From assembly GCA_902494945.1 (NCBI GenBank), contig CABUVF010000002.1, forward strand, positions 1-48,494: a stretch of 48,494 bases of DNA, in the 5' to 3' direction. The stretch comes from an uncultured Collinsella sp. (GTDB taxonomy: Bacteria > Actinomycetota > Coriobacteriia > Coriobacteriales > Coriobacteriaceae). A program made the translations under genes and the position numbers. The notes beneath the pieces were generated by a model. It saw only the letters and a program-made list of their open reading frames with translations, was not told the DNA's origin and did not search any database. Of this stretch, positions 8,478 through 19,530 are shown piece after piece; the first letter of the stretch is position 1; every line of letters starts with the position of its first letter.

Positions 8478-9332
8478 CTACGCCTTAAGCGTAAGCACCG
8501 CGCCAAAGGCGGTCGGGCCGCAGTGGCTCGAGATGACGCCGCCGACCTGAGTCCAGGCAACGTCCTTAAAGCCCAGGTCGTGCGCATAGACTTCCATATC
8601 GTCGCGCAGCTCCTCGGAAAGGCCCACTGAATACGCCAAACCAATGTGCGAGTAATCAATATCGCCCTTCGCAACCATGTGGTCAATAAAGGCACGGGCA
8701 CATTTGAGCATAGAGCCGCGGAGCTTCTTGGTCGCCACGAATTTGCCACCCGTTACCTCAATGCAGGGCTTAATCTTGAGCAGATGGGCGCCAAGAAACG
8801 CGACGTTGGACAAGCGACCACCCGCCTTAAGGAAGGCAAGGTCCGTAGGAACAAAGCCCAGCAGCACGCGGTCCATCACCGAATTGGTAAAGGCGAAAAT
8901 CTCGTCGACGGTGGCGTCCGGATGGGCTTCGATATACTTGGCGGTCTCAACGGCGACAAGCGACTGGCCCACCGACACAAAGCGCGTATCCATGGAGAAG
9001 ACGTAATCGCGGCCCTTTGCCGCAATCTTCGACGACTGATGCGAGCAGGTCGTAACCTCGGAATACGCAAGATGCAAAATGGTCGCATCGGGCCGCTCGG
9101 CGTGGATGCGGTCGTACACATGCGCAAAATCCGCCGGCGAGCAACCGCTGGTCTTGGGCATCACACCAAACTCGTTGCAGCGCGAGTAAATCTCAAGCGG
9201 GTCGATCGATCCGTCTTCGACGGTCTCGTCACCAATCGTGACATGCATGGGCACGCGCACGATGCCATAGCGCTCGCAGAGCTCCGGCGTCACATCCGAA
9301 CCAGACTCAACCACGATTACGTACTTGCCCAT
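8478..9332 (-). CDS. DegV family fatty-acid-binding protein
   Basis: The 284-residue protein begins with VIVVESGSDVTPEL, has the PMHVTIGDETVEDG region, PKTSGCSPADF (the Thr-Ser site where DegV/FakB proteins bind a fatty-acid carboxylate) and FLKAGGRLSN. Family members present exogenous fatty acids to the kinase FakA; no fakA is nearby. The start is one of three close candidates (9332, 9338 or GTG 9341); 9332 gives the usual short lead into the first strand. Single gene with its own terminator, between pflA and the split pyruvate formate-lyase. Confidence 0.88.
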   Translation of the reverse strand: MGKYVIVVESGSDVTPELCERYGIVRVPMHVTIGDETVEDGSIDPLEIYSRCNEFGVMPKTSGCSPADFAHVYDRIHAERPDATILHLAYSEVTTCSHQSSKIAAKGRDYVFSMDTRFVSVGQSLVAVETAKYIEAHPDATVDEIFAFTNSVMDRVLLGFVPTDLAFLKAGGRLSNVAFLGAHLLKIKPCIEVTGGKFVATKKLRGSMLKCARAFIDHMVAKGDIDYSHIGLAYSVGLSEELRDDMEVYAHDLGFKDVAWTQVGGVISSHCGPTAFGAVLTLKA

Positions 9333-9608
9333 TATCATCACAACTCATCTCGACGTTGGCTTTTGAATATGTGACGCACGTCCGCCGTCCTGCTGCAGAA
9401 CGGCCTCCAAGCGCCAAAGAGACGCCGCCCCTTGCACACAACAAAGGACAGCGTCTCCCTGGAAAACTCCGTGCTTATCTGAGATTCTACACGGTTTATT
9501 AAGGAGTGTTACTTATTCCGCAAACGGTAGCTATACGCGATAAACGGTAGAAGCAAGAATCCAGAACGCTCAACTCATTAGGAGAGTTCCGCCTAAAGGG
9601 TGGCTACA
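9333..9608. other. Spacer upstream of degV
   Basis: No gene seen. Holds a weak hairpin AGAGACGC / GCGTCTC (about 9418-9458) and an AT-richer stretch (9480-9560) that may carry the degV promoter. The following 9609-9754 is a family B palindrome. Confidence 0.4.
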
Positions 9609-9754
9609 CAGGATCCCCGCCGGGGCTGTTTGGGCTACCTCCCAAAATATTCCGCAGGACGCAAGAAGCCCTCGCCGCACGAAGTGCGCAGCGAGGGCTT
9701 CTTGCATGTCCGAGGACGTTTTGGGAGGTAGCCCAAACGGCCCCGGCGATCCTG
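9609..9754. repeat. 146-bp nested palindrome (family B)
   Basis: Outer arms CAGGATC..GCCGGGGC and GCCCCGGCGATCCTG continue into TGGGCTACCTCCCAAAA and its complement, then an inner hairpin built on GCCGCACGAAGTGCGC. Family marks TTCCGCA at 9650-9656 and CGAGGACG at 9711-9718. The inner hairpin is nearly the same as in 42692-42816, while the outer arms differ and remain self-complementary. Located just after the glycyl-radical gene, so it may end that transcript. Confidence 0.75.
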
Positions 9755-9770
9755 CGGGAGTTAAATCCCT

Positions 9771-10022
9771 TTAGAACTTGTTGTGGAAGGTACGCGAAAT
9801 GACCTCGTCCTGCTGCTCCTTGGTGAGCGTGTGGAAGTTCACGGCATAGCCGGAAACGCGGATGGTCAGCTGCGGGTACTTCTCGGGGTGAGCCTGAGCG
9901 TCGAGCAGCGTCTCACGGTTGAAGACGTTGATGTTCAGGTGGTGGCCACCCTTCTCGGCGTAAGCGTCGAGCATGTGGACCAGGTTATCGGCCTGAGTCT
10001 CGGAAACTTCAGAAACCTTCAT
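9771..10022 (-). CDS. grcA: Stand-alone glycyl-radical domain protein (pyruvate formate-lyase subunit, GrcA-like)
   Basis: An 83-residue protein equal to the C-terminal glycyl-radical domain of pyruvate formate-lyase: INVFNRETLLDAQAHPEKYP followed by the radical loop RVSGYAV (Gly58) and ISRTFH at the end. ATG 10022 is preceded by AAGGAG; the longer frame adds 15 unrelated residues. In E. coli the homologous GrcA/YfiD repairs oxygen-cleaved pyruvate formate-lyase. Here the upstream pyruvate formate-lyase gene lacks this domain altogether, so the small protein should be an essential second subunit carrying the radical installed by PflA. Gap to pflB is 85 nt with two hairpins. Confidence 0.9.
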   Translation of the reverse strand: MKVSEVSETQADNLVHMLDAYAEKGGHHLNINVFNRETLLDAQAHPEKYPQLTIRVSGYAVNFHTLTKEQQDEVISRTFHNKF

Positions 10023-10045
10023 AATGTGTCTCCTTCGATCGATAG

Positions 10046-10106
10046 GCGCCGGCCGAAACCGGCGCACTAATCAGTAATCGTTATTGTTAGTATAGCACTA
10101 ACAATA
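10046..10106 (-). promoter_or_regulatory. Two hairpins between pflB core and grcA
   Basis: On the minus strand the pflB stop is followed at once by an AU-rich stem TATTGTTAGT / ACTAACAATA (10082-10106) and then a GC stem GCGCCGG / CCGGCGC with a short loop (10046-10065), just before the AAGGAG of grcA. Neither is followed by a T run, so they look more like processing or stability structures that could set the ratio of the two subunits than a terminator. Role inferred. Confidence 0.5.
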
Positions 10107-10107
10107 G

Positions 10108-12159
<2,052 letters not shown>

Positions 12160-12550
12160 TGTGTAACCACGCTCCTAGTTACGTGTAATGCGGCGCTCTC
12201 TCACACCGCTGCTTATTGAATTCTTGAATTATCGGCTTGCACTACCGGCTTCTTCCGTTCTTCACCACACGTTGGTACAGGGAAAAACGTATGTCCACCT
12301 TGGAACTGCAACCCAAAAACCCAAGATTTCACCCGTTTGAGAAGGATAACATAGCGACCCTCTCCATCTGGGCTGTTATATGTTTCTTTTTTTATACCAT
12401 TAGTGCGTTTTTAACAAATCCGCAGGAAATGCGAGCGCGAACAACTACCGTTCACCGATTTGTTTGGTATTTTTCCTTGCCTTTGCACGACGTTCACTCT
12501 AGCTGTTATGCCAGTTTTAGCAGGGTAAAGTGTCCCAGAGACCCCGCAGA
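12160..12550. other. Upstream region of pflB
   Basis: About 390 nt without a convincing gene; a short plus-strand frame here lacks a ribosome site and conserved residues. The part at 12225-12235 has TTGAATTCTTGAATTA-like direct repeats, and an AT-rich stretch at 12350-12420 including TTTTTAACAAA may hold promoters and redox-regulator sites. A Rex-like half site (TTGTTAA on minus) is possible but not demonstrated. Confidence 0.35.
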
Positions 12551-12554
12551 AACT

Positions 12555-12592
12555 GCAGGGCGGCCACGGGATTTCCCCCGGGACCGCCCTGT
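12555..12592 (-). terminator. Terminator hairpin after kdgT
   Basis: Arms CAGGGCGG / CCGCCCTG with an inner CGGG..CCCG pair, about 40 nt after the permease stop on the minus strand; followed by CAGTTTCTG. Likely ends the SDR-permease transcript. Confidence 0.6.
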
Positions 12593-12630
12593 GGCATGGT
12601 TAGTTATTTAGCTTTGATTGCCGCTTGGCA

Positions 12631-13644
12631 TTAGGCGGCTGCGGCGGCCTTGTCGGTCGTTGCCTTGCTGTGGCCCTGACCCTCAAAATGCTTGTAGCAC
12701 CAGCTGGTGACCAGCGGGGTCAAAATAGCCGTAACGATTGCGCAGGCAGCGACCTGTGCCGTGGCCGTTGCGAGCACCGCACCGCCGTACATGGCCCCGT
12801 TGACGCTTGCCATGGCAGCAGGCGTGGCCACATTGGCTCCGGCGCAGCTCGAAATGGCCGCACCTGCGACACCTGTACCGCCCGTGAGCTTATCGACCGC
12901 GATGACGGGAATTGCAAAGACCACCGAGCAGATCACGCCGAGCAGAATACCGGGAAGACCGCCATTAATGAGCTGGCCAAAAGTCATGGTCGAGCCCATG
13001 GCAAAGAAGACGAGCACGATGACGGCGGAAAGTGCCGGTGCCATCATCTTCTTAAAGCTGGGGAAGAGGTTGCCCAGAATAATGCCGACGACGATCGGCA
13101 GGATGGCACCCACGAGCGACCAGCCGATCGGGGCCTGGCCGGCAGCGCCGAGCACGATCATCGTGACCGGAGGGCCGACAACCAGCGTGGTGATTGCGAC
13201 GGCACCACGTTCGGCCTCATTGCCCATGGTGCCCATCAGTCCAGCGTACATAGCGTTGTTCGCACCCGTGCAAGCGGCCAGCATCACCATGGCCGAGATA
13301 CCAAACAGGTTGTCGTTGAACACATAAAGGATGAGCAGCGACACGGCAACGACCACGATCTGCTTGACGGCGATGATGATGGCGCCGCGGGCAGCGGCGG
13401 CAGGAGCGCTCTTAAACGAAATCGTCGTACCGACGATGAGCAAAAAAGCGCCAACAAGCGGGCCTGCGCCCTGCTGGGTCATGCCGAGCGTAAAGCTGCC
13501 GAGCGTTTTGAACAGGTCGGGGAACAGCGTGTTGAGCAGGCAGCCCAACAAAAGCGGCACCAAAATATTGGCACCCGGGATGGAGGACATCTTAAAGAAC
13601 GGCTCCTTTGCCGCCGGCGCCTCCACCGCAGTCGATTCACTCAT
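12631..13644 (-). CDS. kdgT: 2-keto-3-deoxygluconate permease
   Basis: A 337-residue, strongly hydrophobic protein with about ten membrane segments, matching the KdgT family: PGANILVPLLLGCLLNTLFP near the start, the glycine-rich ACTGANNAMYAGLMG loop and the ISSCAGANVATPAAMA loop. It would import 2-keto-3-deoxygluconate, a product of pectin or uronate breakdown, by proton symport. ATG 13644 has AAGGAG at ideal spacing; an upstream ATG at 13665 adds seven residues. The short-chain dehydrogenase gene 108 nt upstream on the same strand probably shares its transcript and pathway. Confidence 0.9.
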   Translation of the reverse strand: MSESTAVEAPAAKEPFFKMSSIPGANILVPLLLGCLLNTLFPDLFKTLGSFTLGMTQQGAGPLVGAFLLIVGTTISFKSAPAAAARGAIIIAVKQIVVVAVSLLILYVFNDNLFGISAMVMLAACTGANNAMYAGLMGTMGNEAERGAVAITTLVVGPPVTMIVLGAAGQAPIGWSLVGAILPIVVGIILGNLFPSFKKMMAPALSAVIVLVFFAMGSTMTFGQLINGGLPGILLGVICSVVFAIPVIAVDKLTGGTGVAGAAISSCAGANVATPAAMASVNGAMYGGAVLATATAQVAACAIVTAILTPLVTSWCYKHFEGQGHSKATTDKAAAAA

Positions 13645-13752
13645 ATATATCTCCTTTGGATGCATGCGAATCGTAGCCGCACGCGCCTTTGTCAGAAAGA
13701 AGGCGACGGTCCCGAGTCGCAGGAGCCGTCGCCGAATAATCGTCGCGGGGTA

Positions 13753-14502
13753 TTACCCGTCCAGAACGATGCCACCATCGCAGTCACCGATCTCGCCGTT
13801 CACGAAGCTAGCGAGGTCGGAAGCGAAGAAGAGCACCATCTGCGCAGGCTCGCTGGCCTGGGCGGCGCGGCCCAGAGGAATACCGTTGATGATGCGCTGA
13901 GAGTTCTCGTCAGAGAGAATCGAGGTCATATCGGTAAGGGTGAGCGACGGGCACACGGCGTTGCAGCGGACGCCAAACTTGCCGCCTTCCTTGGCGACTG
14001 CCTTGGTTAGACCGTTAACACCGGCTTTGGAGCTGGCGTAGGCAGCGGTGCCGAGCAGGCCGCCGCCGATCTTGCCAGCAACAGAGCTCACGTTGACGAT
14101 AGTGCCGGCATGGGCCGCCTTAAAGTGCGGGTACACGGCGTTCATCATGGTAAAGGTGCCGTTGAGGTTGATGTCGATGGTGCGACGCCACTCGGTGTCA
14201 TCGATCTCGTCGAACTTCTTGGTGCTGATGACGCCAGCGCAGTTGATCAGGATGTTGGTTTGCGGCAGGTCCGTAAAAATCTGCTCGACGGTCTCACGCG
14301 CCTTGGGCGCATCGGCAACATCGAGCTGATAGAACTTGTTGCCCTCGCCAAGCTCGGCCACAGCGGCCTCGCCCTTAGCAGCGTTCCTTGCGATGAGCGC
14401 GACGTGTCCGCCGCCCGCGACGATGCCCTTGGCGATCTCGAGGCCAATGCCCTGAGTGCCACCCGTGACAATCGCGGTCTTGCCCGTGAAGTCAAATGCC
14501 AT
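13753..14502 (-). CDS. Short-chain dehydrogenase/reductase
   Basis: A 249-residue classical SDR: cofactor motif TGGTQGIG (residues 14-21), NAG-type motif INCAGV, catalytic Ser plus YASSKAG (Tyr-x3-Lys) and the PxLTxT segment after it. An SDR next to a ketodeoxygluconate permease suggests a sugar-acid dehydrogenase such as 2-dehydro-3-deoxygluconate 5-dehydrogenase (KduD) or gluconate 5-dehydrogenase; a 3-ketoacyl-ACP reductase is the other reading but no fatty-acid genes are close. First gene of the presumed SDR-kdgT operon, divergent from the MarR gene. Confidence 0.85.
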   Translation of the reverse strand: MAFDFTGKTAIVTGGTQGIGLEIAKGIVAGGGHVALIARNAAKGEAAVAELGEGNKFYQLDVADAPKARETVEQIFTDLPQTNILINCAGVISTKKFDEIDDTEWRRTIDINLNGTFTMMNAVYPHFKAAHAGTIVNVSSVAGKIGGGLLGTAAYASSKAGVNGLTKAVAKEGGKFGVRCNAVCPSLTLTDMTSILSDENSQRIINGIPLGRAAQASEPAQMVLFFASDLASFVNGEIGDCDGGIVLDG

Positions 14503-14627
14503 GACTCCATCCCCCTTTATATAAGGTGTCTCCTTGCGGGAAGTTGGAGCATCGCACGTGGCGATAAATGAGTCCCAGTCGTCATGGTGGTGACAACCCC
14601 TCGCCTAACCGCGGGCATAATAGTTCT

Positions 14628-14640
14628 TTGAAACGCTTCA
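14628..14640. promoter_or_regulatory. Possible LacI-type operator or cre-like site
   Basis: TTGAAACGCTTCA is a near-palindrome centred on CG, like LacI-family operators. It lies about 125 nt upstream of the SDR start in the divergent spacer with marR. A single copy only, so the call is weak. Confidence 0.25.
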
Positions 14641-14752
14641 GCAATTGAATTTTTTAACTCTTTATGCGCTCTTTATATTGCCCACTGCATGAGGCCCGAA
14701 TATGCGGGTATCATCTTTCACCGAAAATAGTTTCTAGTGTTAGGGGTTTTCG

Positions 14753-15202
14753 GTGGAAGATACCGATTTCCATGAGCTTGGACGTCAGCTCTTAACTGAG
14801 TTTGGCAGCATGCATCATCGCATTTCACGCTCTGCGGACAAAGCTCTCGGCGGCGAGATGGCTGTCATGCGCGCCCTCATGCTCGCTGGCGGTTCGCTCA
14901 CGCCGAGCGAACTCGCAAATCGCGCCTGGGTCTCGAGTGCCCGCATCGCCAATATCTTACGCACTCTCGAAGCCAAGGGCTGGGTCGAGCGCGAGCACTC
15001 AAAGACCGACCGTCGTCGTGTACACGTCACGATGACCGACAAGGGATTCCAGAATCTCGAAATCAAACGTCGGGAATTCGAGGAGCGCACCGCGGCCTTC
15101 CTCGAGCAGCTCGGCGAAACAGATACCCAAGAGATGGTGCGCCTTCTAAGGCGTCTCAACGAAATTATCGACTGCAATCAAGAAAGGAGAGATGCCGAGT
15201 GA
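14753..15202 (+). CDS. MarR family transcriptional regulator
   Basis: A 149-residue winged-helix protein. The recognition helix region LTPSELANRAWVSSARIANI is followed by the wing ..HSKTDRRRVHVTMTDKG, the DxRxxR-type motif typical of MarR. Start is GTG 14753 after AGGGG. Its end overlaps the first exporter gene by 4 nt (GTG of the exporter lies within the MarR stop region), so it forms an operon with the ABC exporter and probably represses it in response to a transported compound. Confidence 0.92.
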   Translation: MEDTDFHELGRQLLTEFGSMHHRISRSADKALGGEMAVMRALMLAGGSLTPSELANRAWVSSARIANILRTLEAKGWVEREHSKTDRRRVHVTMTDKGFQNLEIKRREFEERTAAFLEQLGETDTQEMVRLLRRLNEIIDCNQERRDAE

Positions 15203-17565
15203 GGATTCTCAAGCTCTTTAAAAAGCATATCCTGGCACTGTTCGCAGCTATCGTACTTATCGTAATCAGCTGCAACGCCGATCTGGCGCTGCCTACCTAT
15301 ATGAGCGACATCGTCGACGTGGGCGTGCAGCAAGGCGGCATCGCCTCGCCCGTGCCCGACACCATTCGCGCCGAATCGCTCGACGACCTCGAACTCTTTA
15401 TGAGCGCCAAGGATGCCAAGACGGTAGAGGCTGCGTTTGGCAAGGCGGACAAGAACGGCATCCGCACGTACAAGGGCACCGAGGACGAGCGCGCCGACGG
15501 CAGCAAGATTGCCGACATCATGAGCCTGCCCGAGACCGTCGTACTTTCGCTCAACCAAGGCATCGATGCCAGCTCCATGGGCGACATGATGGGCGCGTCC
15601 AGCGAGGAAGACAACAGCGACCCCCAGGCCATGCCCACCCCCGAGCAGATGGCGGCAATGACGCCCGAGCAGCTCGCCGAGATGCAGCAGAAGGCCGCAG
15701 CGGCGCAGAACATGCAAAAGCAGATTGATGCCGACGGCGGCAAGATCACCATGAAGAGCCTGCGTCTAGGCGTTGAAGGCGGCCTCATCGACCAAGGCAA
15801 GCTCGTCGAGGGCGCCAACGAAATGGCGGACAAAATGGGCTCCATGTCGGGCTCCATCGTCACTCAGCGCGCCGTGAGCTATGTGCAGGACGAGTACAAG
15901 GCACAGGGCATCGACCCCGCCGACGTGCAGAACGCCTACCTGGGCCGCATGGCGACCACGATGTTTGGCCTGTGCCTGGTGTCGCTTGTCGCCACCATCC
16001 TGACCGGCGCCGTGGCTTCGCGCACCGCCTGCTCCATCGCCCGCGACCTGCGCCGCGAGACCTTCAACAAGGTTATGCACTTCTCGCCGGCCGAGGTGGG
16101 CAAGTTTAGCCAGGCCTCGCTCATCACCCGCTGCACCAACGACATTCAGCAGATTCAGATGGCCGCAACCCTGTTTATCCGCATGTGCCTCATGGCGCCC
16201 GTCATGGGCGTCGTCGCCGTCATGCGCGTCCTGGCCAACCACACCGGCCTGGAGTGGACCATCGCCGTGGCCATCATCGCGGTCTCGGCCGTCGTCGGCG
16301 TGCTCATGGGCCTCACCATGCCCAAGTTCAAAAAGATGCAGAGCTTTGTGGACCGTGTGAACCTTACCGCCCGCGAGCTGCTCGACGGCCTGATGCCCAT
16401 CCGCTCGTTCAACCGCGAGGAGCATGAGCTCGAGCGTTTTGACAAGGCTTCGCTCGACCTGATGACCACGCAGCTCTACACCAACCGCGCCATGAGCTTT
16501 ATGATGCCGCTCATGATGCTCGTCATGAACTGCATCACCGTGCTTATCGTCTGGTTTGGCGCGCAGGGCGTGTCCGACGGCGTGATGCAGGTCGGCAACA
16601 TGATGGCGTTCATCTCCTACACCATGCAGATCGTCATGGCGTTTATGATCCTCACCATGGTTTCGGTCATCCTGCCCCGCGCCGAGGTCGCAGCCGAGCG
16701 CGTGGAAGAGGTCATCACCTGCCCCACCAGCATCAACGACCCTGCCTCGCCCAAACTGCCCGCGGCCAGCGCGCCGCGCGGTGAGCTCACCTTCCGCGAC
16801 GTGAGCTTCCAGTATCCCGATGCCCGCGCCGATGTCATCAGCGGCGTGAACTTCACCACGCATGCCGGTCAGATGCTCGGCATCATCGGCTCCACGGGCT
16901 CGGGCAAGTCCACGCTCGTGCAGCTGATTCCGCGCCTGTACGACGTCACGGGCGGCAGCATTTCGCTCGACGGCATCGACGTGCGCGACATGACCCTTTC
17001 CGAGCTGCGCCGCCGTATTGGTTATATCCCGCAGCAGGGGCGTCTGTTCTCGGGCACTGTCGAGAGCAACCTCAAATTTGCCGGCGACATGGTGAGCGAT
17101 GATGGCATGCGCCAGGCGGCACGCATCGCACAGGCCGAGGACTTTATCGCCGAGCGCGAGGGCGGCTACGACTCCCCCATCAGCCAGGGCGGCTCCAATG
17201 TCTCGGGCGGCCAGCGCCAGCGTCTGGCCATCGCCCGCGCGTTGGCCAAAAAGCCCGAGGTCGTGGTGTTCGATGACTCGTTTAGCGCCCTAGACTACAA
17301 GACCGACGCGCGCCTGCGCGAGGAGCTGGCCAAAAACGTCACTGACGCCGCACTCGTGGTCGTGGCCCAGCGCATCGCGACCATCATGCACGCCGACCAG
17401 ATCATCGTGCTCGACGACGGCCACGTGGTGGGCGCCGGTACGCACGAGGAGCTGCTGCGCAGCTGCCCGGCGTACCTGGAGATCGCACAGTCGCAGCTTT
17501 CCGCCGAGGAGCTGGGGCTTACCCAAGAAGAAATTGCAGCCGTCATGGAAGGAGGCGAGCGCTAA
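15199..17565 (+). CDS. ABC exporter half-transporter A with enlarged extracellular loop
   Basis: A 788-residue membrane-ATPase fusion. After a first membrane segment (residues 10-28) comes an unusual approximately 215-residue extracytoplasmic stretch with a Met/Ala/Gln/Glu-rich part (PEQMAAMTPEQLAEMQQKAA) before the second segment near residue 251; type IV exporters usually have a short loop there. The ATPase has Walker A GSTGSGKST, signature VSGGQRQRL and Walker B VVVFDDSFSALD, where Asp replaces the catalytic Glu, as in the degenerate site of heterodimeric exporters. Start GTG 15199 follows AAAGGAG. It overlaps marR and the second half-transporter, so the three are translationally coupled. 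Substrate unknown; drug or peptide export is likely. Confidence 0.92.
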   Translation: MRILKLFKKHILALFAAIVLIVISCNADLALPTYMSDIVDVGVQQGGIASPVPDTIRAESLDDLELFMSAKDAKTVEAAFGKADKNGIRTYKGTEDERADGSKIADIMSLPETVVLSLNQGIDASSMGDMMGASSEEDNSDPQAMPTPEQMAAMTPEQLAEMQQKAAAAQNMQKQIDADGGKITMKSLRLGVEGGLIDQGKLVEGANEMADKMGSMSGSIVTQRAVSYVQDEYKAQGIDPADVQNAYLGRMATTMFGLCLVSLVATILTGAVASRTACSIARDLRRETFNKVMHFSPAEVGKFSQASLITRCTNDIQQIQMAATLFIRMCLMAPVMGVVAVMRVLANHTGLEWTIAVAIIAVSAVVGVLMGLTMPKFKKMQSFVDRVNLTARELLDGLMPIRSFNREEHELERFDKASLDLMTTQLYTNRAMSFMMPLMMLVMNCITVLIVWFGAQGVSDGVMQVGNMMAFISYTMQIVMAFMILTMVSVILPRAEVAAERVEEVITCPTSINDPASPKLPAASAPRGELTFRDVSFQYPDARADVISGVNFTTHAGQMLGIIGSTGSGKSTLVQLIPRLYDVTGGSISLDGIDVRDMTLSELRRRIGYIPQQGRLFSGTVESNLKFAGDMVSDDGMRQAARIAQAEDFIAEREGGYDSPISQGGSNVSGGQRQRLAIARALAKKPEVVVFDDSFSALDYKTDARLREELAKNVTDAALVVVAQRIATIMHADQIIVLDDGHVVGAGTHEELLRSCPAYLEIAQSQLSAEELGLTQEEIAAVMEGGER

Positions 17566-19421
17566 TGGCAGACGAGACCAAGACTCAGATTCCCAAGCCC
17601 ACCCGCCAGCGTGGTCCCATGGGCCGCATGGGTGGCATGGGCCGCGGCGAAAAGGCCAAGGACTTTAAGGGCACCATGAGGCAGCTACTCGGCTATATCG
17701 GTCAGCACAAGATTGCCGTGTTTGCCGCCGTCGCTTTTGCCGTGTGCTCGGTCATCTTTAACATTGTGGGACCCAAGGTGCTCGGCCAGGTTACGACCAA
17801 ACTGTTCGAAGGCCTGGTCTCCAAGGTCAACGGTACCGGCGATGTCGACTTTGCCTGGATCGCCAAGACGCTCGGCTTTTTGCTCTGCCTGTATCTGGCA
17901 AGCTCTGTCTGCAGCCTCATCCAAGGCTGGCTTATGACCGGCGTCACGCAAAAGATTTGTTACCGTATGCGCAAGGAAATCGCCGCCAAGATCGCCGTCG
18001 TGCCGATGAGCTACTTCAACGGCCACAGCAAGGGCGACGTGCTCAGCCGCATCACCAACGACGTCGATACGCTGGGTCAGTCACTCAACCAGAGCGTGAC
18101 GCAGCTCATCACGTCAGTGACGCAGATTATCGGCGTGCTCGTCATGATGCTGTCGATCAGCCTGCCACTTACCGGCGTCACCGTGCTCACGCTGCCGGCA
18201 GCCGCGATTATCCTAACCGTAATGATTCACTTCTCGCAGCCGTACTTCCGCGAGCAGCAGCAGGTCCTGGGCACCGTCAACGGCATTATCGAGGAGGACT
18301 TTGCCGGCCAGAACGTCATTCAGGTGTTCGACCGCGCCGAGGCCTCGATCGAGGAGTTCGACCGTCAAAACGACCGCCTCTTTATTAGTGGCTGGCGCTC
18401 GCAGTTCCTGTCGGGCCTGATGATGCCGCTTATGAGCTTGGTGGGCAACATGGGCTACGTGGGCGTCGTCGTGGTGGGCGCGCAGCTCGCGCTGACCGGC
18501 AATGCCACGCCTGGCGATATTCAGAGCTTTATCCAATACGTTCGCAACTTTACGCAGCCCGTGCAGCAGCTGGGCAACGTGAGCAACACGATGCAGTCGA
18601 TGGCCGCCGCCACCGAGCGTGTCTTTGAGTTCTTGGCCGCGCCCGAGGAGGAGCAGAAGGCCGACGCGCAGATCCCCGAGAAGCGCCCCGGCCACGTGGA
18701 GTTCGACCATGTCAAGTTTGGTTACACGCCGGACAAGACCATCATCCACGACTTTAGCTGCGAGGCGCAGCCCGGTCAGACCATCGCCATCGTCGGCCCC
18801 ACCGGCGCTGGCAAGACCACGCTCATCAAGCTGCTGCAGCGCTTCTACGATGTGGACGGCGGTTCGCTGCGCGTTGAGGGTGTCGACGTGCGCGACTGGG
18901 ACCGCGCGGCGCTGCGCGGCGAGTTTGCCATGGTGCTGCAGGATACCTGGCTGTTTAACGGCACCATCCGCGAGAACATCCGCTACGGACGCCCCGATGC
19001 GAGCGATGCCGAGGTCGAGGCTGCTGCACGCGCCGCGCGCTGCGACCACTTTATCCATACGCTCGCCGGCGGCTACGACTTTATGATCAACGAGGAAGGC
19101 ACTAACCTGTCGCAGGGCCAGCGCCAGCTCGTAACCATCGCCCGTGCCATTTTGGCCGACCGCCCGGCGCTGATTTTGGACGAGGCGACCTCCAACGTCG
19201 ATACCCGCACCGAGGAGCTTATTCAGCGCGCCATGGATGCGCTGATGCAGGGCCGCACGAGCTTTGTCATCGCGCACCGCCTGTCCACAATCCGCAACGC
19301 CGACGTAATCTTGGTGATTCGCGACGGCGACATCGTCGAGAAGGGCACACACGACGAACTGCTCGCCCAGGGCGGCTTCTACGCCGACCTGTACAACTCG
19401 CAGTTCGACGAGGCGGCGTAA
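17565..19421 (+). CDS. ABC exporter half-transporter B
   Basis: A 618-residue fusion of six membrane segments and an ATPase, partner of the preceding gene. Walker A GPTGAGKTT, signature LSQGQRQL and Walker B ALILDEATSNVD with the normal catalytic Glu, so the pair has one canonical and one degenerate ATP site. The N-terminus is Arg/Gly/Met-rich (MGRMGGMGRGEK) and cytoplasmic. Its ATG shares one base with the stop of the first half-transporter (TAATG), with GGAAGGAGG upstream. Terminated by the hairpin at 19455-19487. Confidence 0.93.
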   Translation: MADETKTQIPKPTRQRGPMGRMGGMGRGEKAKDFKGTMRQLLGYIGQHKIAVFAAVAFAVCSVIFNIVGPKVLGQVTTKLFEGLVSKVNGTGDVDFAWIAKTLGFLLCLYLASSVCSLIQGWLMTGVTQKICYRMRKEIAAKIAVVPMSYFNGHSKGDVLSRITNDVDTLGQSLNQSVTQLITSVTQIIGVLVMMLSISLPLTGVTVLTLPAAAIILTVMIHFSQPYFREQQQVLGTVNGIIEEDFAGQNVIQVFDRAEASIEEFDRQNDRLFISGWRSQFLSGLMMPLMSLVGNMGYVGVVVVGAQLALTGNATPGDIQSFIQYVRNFTQPVQQLGNVSNTMQSMAAATERVFEFLAAPEEEQKADAQIPEKRPGHVEFDHVKFGYTPDKTIIHDFSCEAQPGQTIAIVGPTGAGKTTLIKLLQRFYDVDGGSLRVEGVDVRDWDRAALRGEFAMVLQDTWLFNGTIRENIRYGRPDASDAEVEAAARAARCDHFIHTLAGGYDFMINEEGTNLSQGQRQLVTIARAILADRPALILDEATSNVDTRTEELIQRAMDALMQGRTSFVIAHRLSTIRNADVILVIRDGDIVEKGTHDELLAQGGFYADLYNSQFDEAA

Positions 19422-19454
19422 AACCGGCGGCAAACAACCGCAATACCCAAAGAA

Positions 19455-19487
19455 TGGGGGCGCAGGACAACCAGCGCCCCCATTTTT
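19455..19487 (+). terminator. Exporter operon terminator
   Basis: Stem TGGGGGCGC / GCGCCCCCA with a 10-nt loop followed by TTTTT; 34 nt after the stop. A second small hairpin GCGGCCCTTGGGCCGC follows at about 19493-19509. Confidence 0.85.
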
Positions 19488-19530
19488 CGTTCTGCGGCCC
19501 TTGGGCCGCATCCCCTGGAGCCGAATTGAC

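Noticed and set aside
12237..12611. 124-codon plus-strand frame in the pflB upstream region
   Set aside because: No ribosome site and no conserved segment; its end is made of the kdgT terminator hairpin.
12625..14010. 461-codon plus-strand frame across kdgT and the SDR gene
   Set aside because: Runs through two well-supported genes in antisense; typical GC-bias artefact.
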